NCBI GenBank assembly: GCA_023411555.1
Contig: JAEYOQ010000029.1
Span: 1 to 27,083 of the forward strand
From: Bacillota bacterium
Lineage (GTDB): Bacteria > Bacillota > Clostridia > Lachnospirales > Lachnospiraceae
Direction of reading: 5' to 3'
Length of the DNA: 27,083 bases
Part shown: positions 9,827-16,737 of the stretch, piece by piece
Numbering within the stretch: the stretch's first letter is position 1
Layout of the letters: the number at the start of each line of letters is the position of its first letter
Made by a program: the position numbers and the translations under genes
Notes under the pieces: generated by a model
Databases searched by the model: none
What the model was told of the DNA's origin: nothing
What the model saw: only the letters and a program-made list of their open reading frames with translations

Positions 9827-9853
9827 GAAGAAACACGCTATGCAAGTTTCTTC
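9827..9853 (-). other. Hairpin upstream of uppS
   Basis: gaagaaac (9827-9834) pairs perfectly with gtttcttc (9846-9853) around an 11-base loop, about 40 bases before the uppS start. The right arm overlaps a 14-base motif that recurs with one mismatch at 6798-6811, in the gap upstream of rseP. Role unknown; a leader structure is possible. Confidence 0.35.
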
Positions 9854-9907
9854 GACGCCTGCTTTACAGGGATATTCGTGGGCGAAATTGTGTATTATCA
9901 TGAATAA

Positions 9908-9976
9908 GGGTGTTTCAAAAGAAGACTTTATTCATCCTCAATCCACTTGTCATGAATAAAACTTTTGAAACACCCC
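9908..9976. repeat. 69-bp imperfect inverted-repeat element between frr and uppS
   Basis: The left arm starts gggtgtttcaaaag (9908-9921) and continues to tttattcat (9927-9935). The right arm runs atgaataaa (9952-9960) then cttttgaaacaccc (9962-9975). The arms match over about 23 bases with a few unpaired bases, and the loop is about 16 bases. The string catgaataa also occurs just left of the element (9899-9907). A long, nearly palindromic, AT-rich element in an operon gap resembles a small non-autonomous repeat or a large transcript hairpin. No T run follows directly on the minus strand, so simple termination is less likely. Confidence 0.5.
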
Positions 9977-10043
9977 AAAATTACTTACTATATAAACCCT
10001 TTGTTCAGGCCTTAATCCTCCAAACGATTTTCTTTCCTGTCCT

Positions 10044-10598
10044 TTAAACGGTAAGAATTTCCTTTGACTTATCTTCCATGATACGATCTATTTCAGCAAC
10101 ATAACGATCTGTGAGCTTTTGAACGTCATCCTCGAGCTTCTTGAATTCATCCTCAGATATTTCGCTTGCTTTATTCTGTTTCTTAAATAGCTCGTTCGCA
10201 TCTCTTCTGATATTTCTGATAGCAACCTTCGCATTTTCGGCTTTTTTCTTTACATCCTTCACCAAATCTTTTCTTCTTTCCTCAGTAAGCTCAGGAAATA
10301 CAAGGCGAATGACCTTTCCGTCATTACTCGGGGTTAATCCCAGATCAGAAGTAATGATTGCTTTTTCAATCTCTTTGATTAATTTACTTTCCCATGGCTG
10401 TATCTGTATTACTCTTGCCTCAGGAACCGATACATTAGCTACAGACTGTAACGGGGAAGGCTGTCCATAATAATCCACTCTGAGTTTATCTAAAAGATGA
10501 GGATTTGCTCTGCCCGCACGTATCGTGGAATACTCTTCCTTTAATGACTCCACGGTCTTTACCATTTTTGAACTGAATTGCTCTAGCTTTGCATCCAT
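10044..10598 (-). CDS. frr: Ribosome recycling factor
   Basis: Splits post-termination ribosomes together with EF-G. The start is the ATG at 10598 (184 residues): GGAGGG stands 6 bases upstream of it but directly touches the in-frame ATG at 10604, so the inner start is favoured. The length is normal for the family. The conserved regions are RAGRANPHLLDKLRVDYYG, SVANVSVPEARVIQIQPWE and the C-terminal half with RKDLVKDVKKKAENAKVAIR and the helical bundle tail. It lies 60 bp after pyrH, the near-universal order. Confidence 0.97.
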   Translation of the reverse strand: MDAKLEQFSSKMVKTVESLKEEYSTIRAGRANPHLLDKLRVDYYGQPSPLQSVANVSVPEARVIQIQPWESKLIKEIEKAIITSDLGLTPSNDGKVIRLVFPELTEERRKDLVKDVKKKAENAKVAIRNIRRDANELFKKQNKASEISEDEFKKLEDDVQKLTDRYVAEIDRIMEDKSKEILTV

Positions 10599-10658
10599 TT
10601 TCATCCCTCCATTATATTAAATAAATATTCTTATACTAAATACTTACCAAACTGAGAA

Positions 10659-11363
10659 TTATATCGTCATTCTGGTTCCGTCCGATTTACCCACAGCAGC
10701 CTTAACAATACTCTCCTCCTCGGACAAACCGAATAAGAGTATGGGCATCTTGTTCTCTATACATAGCACGGTTGCAGTCATATCAACAACTCCAAGCTTC
10801 TTATCCAGAACATCCTGCAAGGCTATCTCGGTAAATTTCTTTGCATTGGGGTTTAGTTTCGGATCGCTGTCATACACTCCATCCACAGCTCTTGCCATTA
10901 GTATGATATCGCAATCCAACTCCACAGCGCGAAGAACCGTAGCCGTATCCGTCGAAAAATAAGGATGACCTGTTCCTCCAGCCAAGAAGGCCACACCCTC
11001 TTGTTTCATGAATTCGGTAACATTATCCTTAGAGAACAGCTCTGTCATACTACCACATGCAAAAGGGGTAAATACTTTTGTCTTCATACCGACATGACGG
11101 AATATCTCAGATACATAGATACAATTCATAACGGTTGCCAGCATACCGATCTGGTCTGCTTTCGTACGGTCTATCGTCTCACTGCTTCTTCCTCTCCAGA
11201 AGTTGCCACCGCCGATCACTATGCTAACCTGAATACCCTCTTCTACCAATTGTTTTACCTGCTTAGCAACGCCTATGCAGGTCTCCTCACAAAAACCGGT
11301 CTTCTTATCTCCTGCTAAGGCTTCTCCACTTAATTTAAGTAGAACTCTTTCATATACTTTCAT
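10659..11363 (-). CDS. pyrH: UMP kinase
   Basis: Phosphorylates UMP to UDP with ATP for pyrimidine nucleotide synthesis; a cytoplasmic hexamer of the amino acid kinase fold. The product is 234 residues, normal length. Visible motifs are VLLKLSGEALAG at the N-terminus, VIGGGNFWRGR, DQIGMLATVMN, GTGHPYFSTDTATVLRA and LMARAVDGVYDSDPK. The ATG at 11363 has GGAGGA 5 bases upstream. It is the first gene of the pyrH-to-polC run. The rpsB-tsf pair that often precedes it in other bacteria is not upstream here; a 335-bp gap and a bactofilin gene are found instead. Confidence 0.97.
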   Translation of the reverse strand: MKVYERVLLKLSGEALAGDKKTGFCEETCIGVAKQVKQLVEEGIQVSIVIGGGNFWRGRSSETIDRTKADQIGMLATVMNCIYVSEIFRHVGMKTKVFTPFACGSMTELFSKDNVTEFMKQEGVAFLAGGTGHPYFSTDTATVLRAVELDCDIILMARAVDGVYDSDPKLNPNAKKFTEIALQDVLDKKLGVVDMTATVLCIENKMPILLFGLSEEESIVKAAVGKSDGTRMTI

Positions 11364-11698
11364 ACTAATCCTCCATGGTTGACTTACGAGGCAGGCTAAA
11401 GCACGAAAACATATAGTAAACGCTTTATCTCTTTACGCCTTTACTCAATATTATTCACCAGAGCTATAATATCATGTTGCCTCGATAGTAACTCTAATAT
11501 CACCTGATAATGACCCTTAGAATTGTGTCAAAATCATATACAAAACATTCTATAATAATTTACCACAAAACATTTCTCATTACCAGAGCAAATTGATGAA
11601 ATTCTTACATTCTGACTATTATAACGATTTTTCCTCGTTTAAACACATGAATGTATGTATCCCTTAGCATGAAAGACCATGAACTACGCCTTTATCGA
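11364..11698 (-). promoter_or_regulatory. Gap upstream of pyrH with weak promoter candidates
   Basis: This is a 335-base gap with no credible gene. On the minus strand a perfect TTGACA occurs near 11530, followed after 16 bases by TATCAG (4 of 6). Farther upstream a perfect TATAAT (11623-11618) has no good -35. One of these probably starts the pyrH transcript. No strong terminator follows the bactofilin gene, so read-through from upstream is also possible. Confidence 0.3.
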
Positions 11699-12538
11699 CT
11701 ATTCAAAAATGTTGTCCACATCAACAGAGGAGTAGCTTAAGGAACAGAAGCCTTCTATAACCGCTCCGTTATTAATCTGAACTGATTTAGCCTTGATATT
11801 TCCCTTTATAATCGCGGTAGAATCTATTACAATCGGACCATTAATATCAACCTCACCCTTAATAGCTCCTGCTATTACACCTGAAGTCGCTACAATATCA
11901 CCAATGATTACTGTGCCAAGACCAACCTTTATACTACCCTCGCTAGTAATACTACCCTCCAGACGCTCTGTGTTTACATAAACCTCAGAAGCTGAAGAAT
12001 TACCTACGACCTTACCGGTTATTGATAATTTTCCTAAGCATTCTACATCGCCGTTAATTGTTCCGTTAATTTCCAAAGATCCATCAGAGGAGATACTTCC
12101 GTTGATTGTGGTTCCCTTTGTTATCACAGTTACATCATCGTCATTTGAAATCGTTGTGGCACGTAATTTAGGCATCGATACTTCTTTCGTTTCCACTACC
12201 TCTGTCTCCTCATCAGCATTTAATGCCTCTAATAATTCAAGATCTACATTATCATCCATGTTTTCACCCTCTTCTTCCTCTAATTCTAATGTGTTTATTT
12301 CCAGATCAGTTACCTCACCTTCTTCGGTAAGCTCTTCCTCTTCTAAACTTCCTGCCTCTTCACCTGCAAATTCCTCTAGCCAAACCTTCATTCTCTCACT
12401 ATCGGATACCTTCGAGTCATCTGAATCCAGCGTATTCACTAGTTGATCCTGCGTTTCCTCTTTAACTGCTTCCCCCTCCGGCAATAACTCATTCACTGCC
12501 TGAGAGAAGTCTTCCTTAAAGTCCTTAAAAAAACCCAT
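11699..12538 (-). CDS. Bactofilin-family protein with long acidic N-terminus
   Basis: Bactofilins are cytoskeletal beta-helix proteins that polymerise without nucleotide and often recruit wall enzymes. Residues about 137-265 of 279 form the bactofilin domain, a succession of short G-containing turns such as TTINGSISSDGSLEINGTIN and VDINGPIVIDSTAIIKGNI. Residues 20-120 are strongly acidic and low in complexity (EEEELTEEGE, LELEEEEGE), predicted disordered. The N-terminal MGFFKDFKEDF could be a short amphipathic anchor. ATG start with GGGAGG about 10 bases upstream. It directly follows the polysaccharide deacetylase gene (27-bp gap), so the two are probably co-transcribed, with bactofilin perhaps positioning wall remodelling. 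That last point is inference. Confidence 0.88.
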   Translation of the reverse strand: MGFFKDFKEDFSQAVNELLPEGEAVKEETQDQLVNTLDSDDSKVSDSERMKVWLEEFAGEEAGSLEEEELTEEGEVTDLEINTLELEEEEGENMDDNVDLELLEALNADEETEVVETKEVSMPKLRATTISNDDDVTVITKGTTINGSISSDGSLEINGTINGDVECLGKLSITGKVVGNSSASEVYVNTERLEGSITSEGSIKVGLGTVIIGDIVATSGVIAGAIKGEVDINGPIVIDSTAIIKGNIKAKSVQINNGAVIEGFCSLSYSSVDVDNIFE

Positions 12539-12565
12539 TCGCTATATACCTCCCTGTTTCTTGGT

Positions 12566-13660
12566 TTATTTAATTTTATCGGCTTTAATCATTTGAATCG
12601 GTGGAACATTACGATCCAGAGGCAGTATCTGAGCGTCCTCTGATATCAATATTTCCAATAAGTCGGGTAATGAATCTACCGTTGTCTGTTTTGTCTCCGA
12701 ATCATGCATTAAGACAATCGAATTTTTTTTAACATCTATTCCATCTATGACATTCTTGATTAATTCTTCCTTGGTAAACTTCTCACCTGTAGCATCTCCA
12801 TTTAATACATTCCAATCAAAATATACTATTCCGGCATCATTTAAATAGCGAATGAAATCCTCCATCCCATTTTTATTGACCTGGTTCCTACTTCCCCCAG
12901 GAAAACGGTATATAGAAGGCTTGTATCCAGTAGTATCATATAACAATTTCCATAGTTTTGTAAAGTCCTTATCAAAATCTTCTAGGGAATTATATATCTT
13001 TGAATATTGGTGGGAATAGGAATGCATCCCCAAGGTGTGACCTTCCTCTACAATTCTTTGATATAATCTCTTAGACTCATCGTCTGTCTTACCGATTACA
13101 AAGAAGGTAGCCTTGGCCTCATACTCGGCCAGAATATCCAGGATGTCATCGGTATGCTTACTCGGCCCGTCATCAAAGGTTAAATATACCTTCTTCTCTG
13201 CATATTTACCCGTTTTTTTACTACTGGGAACGTCAGTCCTATCCTTCTCTGACCCTTCTTCTTTCGATTCTTTTCCTTCGGGCACCTCCTCGTACTCGGA
13301 AGCATTCCTATCTAACAAATCCGGGACAGTCTGCTCCTGACTCTCACTGATCATATCATTCTTATCTAAATCGGATGCTTCGGGAACTTCCTTTCGCTCA
13401 GCTGCGAAAGCATATGACTCTCCCTCTAAGCTTCCACCAATTATCTCATATTGCTTATGTATATTACTTAAATCCTTCACTTGCTTCTGAAGTTTGCTCA
13501 CGCGCAGTCCCAAAATAATGCAGCAGATTGTTGGTAATGTAAGTAGTATAATCGTGATAACTATAATGATTGACTTAATACGGGTAATACGTTTCTTTCT
13601 ATTGTTACAGCTATTGCTGTTATTCTCGCCATTGGTATCGCTGTCTATATTATTATGCAA
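12566..13660 (-). CDS. Membrane-anchored polysaccharide deacetylase (NodB/CE4 family)
   Basis: Predicted to remove acetyl groups from a wall or extracellular polysaccharide, for example N-acetylglucosamine residues of peptidoglycan; the substrate cannot be told from sequence. Of 364 residues, 1-29 are polar and basic, about 30-52 form one membrane helix, 53-155 are an acidic linker, and 156-350 the NodB domain outside the cell. CE4 motifs: TFDDGP (161-166), GMHSYSH with H213 and H217, RFPGGS (252-257), DWN (282-284) and LMHDS with H319. All catalytic and metal residues are present. The start is TTG, supported by AAGGGGTGA a few bases upstream and by the absence of any in-frame ATG before residue 103. 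An extended -10 (TGATAAAAT) lies about 40 bases upstream. Confidence 0.92.
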   Translation of the reverse strand: MHNNIDSDTNGENNSNSCNNRKKRITRIKSIIIVITIILLTLPTICCIILGLRVSKLQKQVKDLSNIHKQYEIIGGSLEGESYAFAAERKEVPEASDLDKNDMISESQEQTVPDLLDRNASEYEEVPEGKESKEEGSEKDRTDVPSSKKTGKYAEKKVYLTFDDGPSKHTDDILDILAEYEAKATFFVIGKTDDESKRLYQRIVEEGHTLGMHSYSHQYSKIYNSLEDFDKDFTKLWKLLYDTTGYKPSIYRFPGGSRNQVNKNGMEDFIRYLNDAGIVYFDWNVLNGDATGEKFTKEELIKNVIDGIDVKKNSIVLMHDSETKQTTVDSLPDLLEILISEDAQILPLDRNVPPIQMIKADKIK

Positions 13661-13739
13661 AGCCTCACCCCTTGATCTAATTCTCTCAGATATTTTATCA
13701 CATAAAAGTAAGAAAAAAAACTTATTTTCTTAAAAACAC

Positions 13740-13772
13740 AAAAAAGGCTGCTAGCAATTATTGCCTACAGCC
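13740..13772 (-). terminator. Rho-independent terminator
   Basis: On the minus strand GGCTG (13772-13768) and CAGCC (13750-13746) close an imperfect stem that also pairs GCAAT with ATTGC, followed directly by six T residues. It would end transcripts arriving from the amidohydrolase pair before the deacetylase gene. Confidence 0.7.
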
Positions 13773-13858
13773 AATATACTATTTCTGCAAGTGTCTATTT
13801 TCATATCATAGCAATTTAGTGCCTTTTGACTAATCATACATTATTCAGATGCCTAACA

Positions 13859-14014
13859 TTAAAGATCCTTAAATACAGCAAAGGAGCAAGATTCAGAGAA
13901 TCTCACCCCAACAATTTGCGCATAGCCGAAAATATGACCGCCTATGTAGTCAGCATTTGTCTCATCCAACGTCCATATAAAATTATTTAAATAAGGATTT
14001 TCACAAGATGTCTA
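13859..14014 (-). pseudogene. Possible remnant of a coding sequence
   Basis: The 391-base gap 13661-14051 holds no intact gene. On the minus strand one frame is open for about 45 codons with no start codon: it begins after a TAG, reads through NPYLNNFIWTLDETNADYI and GYAQIVGVRFSESCS, and stops at TAA 13861-13859. Its composition looks protein-like, but I do not recognise the family. It could be a decayed 3' end of a lost gene or a chance open frame. Confidence 0.25.
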
Positions 14015-14051
14015 ACCCCTTATCGGTAATTCTAAGCATGATAATCCATCT

Positions 14052-14804
14052 TTATAAAAATGATCTACCCGAACAGATATCCTCTTGCTCCTGCTTCGTA
14101 ATATCATCCTCAGTTACAAGAAGCATTGTACTTTTCAAGCAATAAATCGGAGCCAAGGAACCATAGACGAGATGATTTAGTAATCCTTGCGCCTTTAGCC
14201 GCTCCAGTGGGAATAATCCATCTTTTAATCCACTTGTGTCAAACATTAGATTGGAATGATCCAAAATATGATCCTTTATGTTGAAAACCTCATCCATTCT
14301 GATATTGCAAAGTAGTATTTTTAAGTCCTTATTAGTGGATATAAAATCTCTTACTTCCTCCATGGGTACACTCTTTGGATGAAACAAATAGGTAACTCGT
14401 TCGTCTTCCATCCTTAAGGTTAGAAATAAAGGAAGCTGATATTGCTTTAATAATGCACAGAGTTTTTTCACACAATCATCCTGTAAGGAGTAACCATGAA
14501 ATCCTGGAAGTATGCGTATCCCTGCTATTTGAAGGTCTTTAACAGCCCTATGGATGTCGTCTTCACAGCCTGGCAAATCCGGATTAACAACCATCACTTG
14601 TTTGTAATCAGAAGCTTTGATCTCATGGTACAAATCAACAGCCGCTTCATAGGGATCATTGTAGAAAATTCCATTGGTGCTGGATATATAACCATAATCA
14701 ATACCGTTCTCACGATGAATTCTTTGAATATCCTGAAACTGATTATTTCTCACTTTATGAAAAGGCCATCCACCCACAAAGCAATTAAAATCAATCGATT
14801 TCAT
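14052..14804 (-). CDS. Amidohydrolase-like protein lacking metal ligands
   Basis: A 250-residue TIM-barrel-type protein related to the amidohydrolase 2 family. I set the start at the ATG at 14804, which has AGGAGG 7 bases upstream; the longer frame to 14858 overlaps the preceding gene and has no such site. The expected N-terminal HxH is replaced by DFNCFVGGWPF. The inner-strand histidines seen in active relatives are absent (LPLFLTLRMED, LKILLCNIRMDE). The late GSD/GTD aspartate is replaced in LVYGSLAPIY. So it is probably not a metal hydrolase itself. It starts 16 bp after a related gene that keeps the metal residues, which suggests a partner or regulatory subunit, or a diverged activity. 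Family assignment is from overall pattern, moderate confidence. Confidence 0.7.
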   Translation of the reverse strand: MKSIDFNCFVGGWPFHKVRNNQFQDIQRIHRENGIDYGYISSTNGIFYNDPYEAAVDLYHEIKASDYKQVMVVNPDLPGCEDDIHRAVKDLQIAGIRILPGFHGYSLQDDCVKKLCALLKQYQLPLFLTLRMEDERVTYLFHPKSVPMEEVRDFISTNKDLKILLCNIRMDEVFNIKDHILDHSNLMFDTSGLKDGLFPLERLKAQGLLNHLVYGSLAPIYCLKSTMLLVTEDDITKQEQEDICSGRSFL

Positions 14805-14820
14805 ATGCTTACCTCCTCTT

Positions 14821-15567
14821 TTATAGTCGAAACTCTTTATCAAATAAGTGTAATGCATTCTTATAAAGAATCTTATCTTTCTCCTCCCAGGATAGATCAG
14901 CCTCTAGTACCTGACCTAAGTTTACCAAATAAGATCCAATCATATCTGTACCAAATAGCACTCTGTCTGCTCCTAATAGGTCTACTGCATACTCGATAGC
15001 ATCTCCCACATAAATAGATCCACTAAAATCAGTCCAGACATTCTTGCAATCGCGAATTGCAGGAAGCCCATGATAGCAGTTCCCCCCCAAATGCGCCATC
15101 AAAATCTTTGCCTCCGGATAACGTCTGGCTATGTTTGCTATGTGATTTCCAAGGGACTCATTGGGAACCTGACCGTTTGCTTTGTGGAATGTATGCATCA
15201 GAACTGGTACCCCATAAAATATCGCTTGTTCCATCACTGGATTTACACAAACATCATCACAAAATGTGGAGACCCAAAGCTTAATTCCTTCCATTCCCTG
15301 ATCTTCAATTCCGCGGCGAATCACCTCGGTTGCATTATCATGTTCCGGGCTGACATAAACATATCCACCAACGCGTTCTTTATTTTCCTTCATGAAACGC
15401 GCAACTTCGTCATTCAATTCATCTACCTTTTCTTTTGTTGGTGTATATCCCTCAAGACCAGACACATAGATTCTATCGATATGATAACGATCCATCGCTT
15501 TTAAAAGATCCTCTTTCGTTTGTTTATAATTCGATGCCCATATATGGGTATGTACATCAATCACCAT
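14821..15567 (-). CDS. Amidohydrolase (amidohydrolase 2 family, TIM barrel)
   Basis: Predicted metal-dependent hydrolase or lyase of 248 residues. The metal-site residues are visible: DVHTHIW at the N-terminus (H6, H8), GIKLW near K96, PVLMHTFH (H125), ILMAHLGG (H159) and LFGTDM (D208). Relatives include lactonases and decarboxylases; the substrate cannot be read from the sequence. The ATG at 15567 has only a weak upstream purine stretch (GAGAGGA, about 13 bases away). The next gene begins 16 bp downstream and is a paralogue without metal ligands. The position beside sugar-oxidation genes suggests action on a sugar lactone or acid, which is inference. Confidence 0.82.
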   Translation of the reverse strand: MVIDVHTHIWASNYKQTKEDLLKAMDRYHIDRIYVSGLEGYTPTKEKVDELNDEVARFMKENKERVGGYVYVSPEHDNATEVIRRGIEDQGMEGIKLWVSTFCDDVCVNPVMEQAIFYGVPVLMHTFHKANGQVPNESLGNHIANIARRYPEAKILMAHLGGNCYHGLPAIRDCKNVWTDFSGSIYVGDAIEYAVDLLGADRVLFGTDMIGSYLVNLGQVLEADLSWEEKDKILYKNALHLFDKEFRL

Positions 15568-15705
15568 GCAAAGTCCACATCCTCTCTCTATGTTAAATTG
15601 TAGCGTCCTTCGTTCTATCTCTTATTATAAATAATATAAAATAAGAATGATATGTCTGCACCATACCACTCCTATGTATAAATCATTGTTTCCTACGCCC
15701 ACTTT

Positions 15706-15837
15706 TTACCTATCCTGATTGTTCCAATCGATTATTTCTTTCATTCGAAATTCTGTTGGCGTATACCCTGTCTTTTTCTTAAATACCTTAGCAAAATAAT
15801 ATTCCATTCGACAATCTAGGTATATTAATCCTAGCCT
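15706..15837 (-). pseudogene. Remnant of an AraC-family regulator (C-terminal end only)
   Basis: The 308-base gap 15568-15875 is mostly non-coding, but on the minus strand one frame reads EYYFAKVFKKKTGYTPTEFR then MKEIIDWNNQDR and a stop at 15708-15706. This is the characteristic last helix and tail of the AraC DNA-binding domain (YFxKxFKKxxGxTPxEFR). Codons upstream of 15807 (RRLGLIYLDCR) match poorly and the frame closes at a TGA near the DUF2726 stop. The sensor domain and first HTH are gone, so this is the scar of a lost regulator beside the amidohydrolase genes. Confidence 0.65.
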
Positions 15838-15875
15838 TCTTACTGCTGTTTCTCAATCGTACAGCAATGGTTGCC

Positions 15876-16286
15876 TTAGGAAAACAGAGAATCAATATCC
15901 TGATATCTATAATATTGTGCAGCTTTCACACGCTTTAAAGGAAAATCCAGACGCTTATATAAGGCATCTTTAAATTCATCGTTTTTCCTGGCTTTTTCTA
16001 ATTCATGACTTCTATCATCAAGTTCAATGGCCATAATCGGTCTGAGATTTTTATCGCAAATAAGAAAATCAACATGCTTCTGCGATATCTTACGAAACCA
16101 TTTCATGTAATCTTTTTTTCTAGTAACTACAATAAAATCCTTTAAGCCAACCTTTGGGCAAATAACATATCCATACTTATCGCATACAGGCTTCAGCGAG
16201 TTGTAAAAAACACTTTCGCTCTTTGAAAGTAAGTTGGTTGTTTTATAAGGAAACGCTCTTTTGTGGTGATATATAATAAATAACAA
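15876..16286 (-). CDS. DUF2726 domain protein, start uncertain
   Basis: About 136 residues from a TTG at 16286. The body is DUF2726-like: SKSESVFYNSLKPVCDKYGY, then KHVDFLICDKNLRPIMAIEL and DDRSHE, in a pattern reminiscent of the PD-(D/E)xK nuclease fold (D, then ExD). The in-frame codons upstream of the TTG encode more of a hydrophobic helix (NYIILAFIALIVLLLFIIYH) back to a TGA near 16354, without any ATG, GTG or further TTG. So a full membrane anchor seems to exist in the frame but lacks a normal start. A start-codon mutation (CGG before the AAT-TAT pair) or a non-canonical start is possible. Function unknown; it may be a decaying gene. Confidence 0.6.
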   Translation of the reverse strand: MLFIIYHHKRAFPYKTTNLLSKSESVFYNSLKPVCDKYGYVICPKVGLKDFIVVTRKKDYMKWFRKISQKHVDFLICDKNLRPIMAIELDDRSHELEKARKNDEFKDALYKRLDFPLKRVKAAQYYRYQDIDSLFS

Positions 16287-16351
16287 TAAAACAATTAGTG
16301 CTATGAATGCAAGTATAATATAATTCCGGTCGATTGTATAACAGTCCTCTC

Positions 16352-16405
16352 AAAAAATTAAGTTAAAATGCAGCTTAATAACTAAGTTGATCCTACATTT
16401 CAACT
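16352..16405 (-). terminator. AT-rich hairpin with T run, upstream of DUF2726
   Basis: On the minus strand AGTTGAAATG (16405-16396) pairs with CATTTTAACT (16370-16361), nine of ten bases, and is followed by TAATTTTTTG. It resembles a weak terminator. The remainder of the 451-base gap 16287-16737 shows no gene apart from the frame extension of DUF2726 and the tandem terminators near 16633-16700. Confidence 0.3.
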
Positions 16406-16632
16406 CTGTAAAATTCTATATTTCAATAATTTTTAACTATCACCCCCAACACCATTCGCATCAGTGATGCTTCTCTAGGGTACAGCCTTTCTCATTATAT
16501 ATTATAAGCCATTCTATTACAACTTTATTTAGGCTAAAAAGCAAGCCGAACATATAAACTTTGTAGTCTTTCATTAATCATGCTATCAAGAATACCACTT
16601 CACAGATATTTTGCAAATCAGATATTTTTAAA

Positions 16633-16700
16633 GGTATAGGAAGTTCTTGGTAATCTCCTATACCCAAAAATTGCGTAGCAGTATTAAACCACTACGCAAT
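16633..16700 (-). terminator. Tandem terminators after the GH120 gene
   Basis: Two hairpins lie just after the GH120 stop. First on the minus strand is ATTGCGTAG...CTACGCAAT (16700-16692 with 16678-16670), followed by TTTTTGGG. The second is GGTATAGGA...TCCTATACC (16633-16641 with 16656-16664), followed by TTTAAAAAT. The first is a good rho-independent terminator; the second is a backup or the terminator for the other strand. Confidence 0.75.
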
Positions 16701-16737
16701 AAAGTCTATTCTTACAATAAATAAGCTTATAAATTAC

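Noticed and set aside
12102..12446. 114-codon serine-rich plus-strand ORF
   Set aside because: It is the reverse reading of the acidic, Glu-rich N-terminus of the bactofilin gene; low complexity alone keeps that frame open.
14496..14999. 167-codon plus-strand ORF
   Set aside because: Antisense to the two amidohydrolase genes and spanning their junction; the minus-strand genes have clear motifs and ribosome binding sites.
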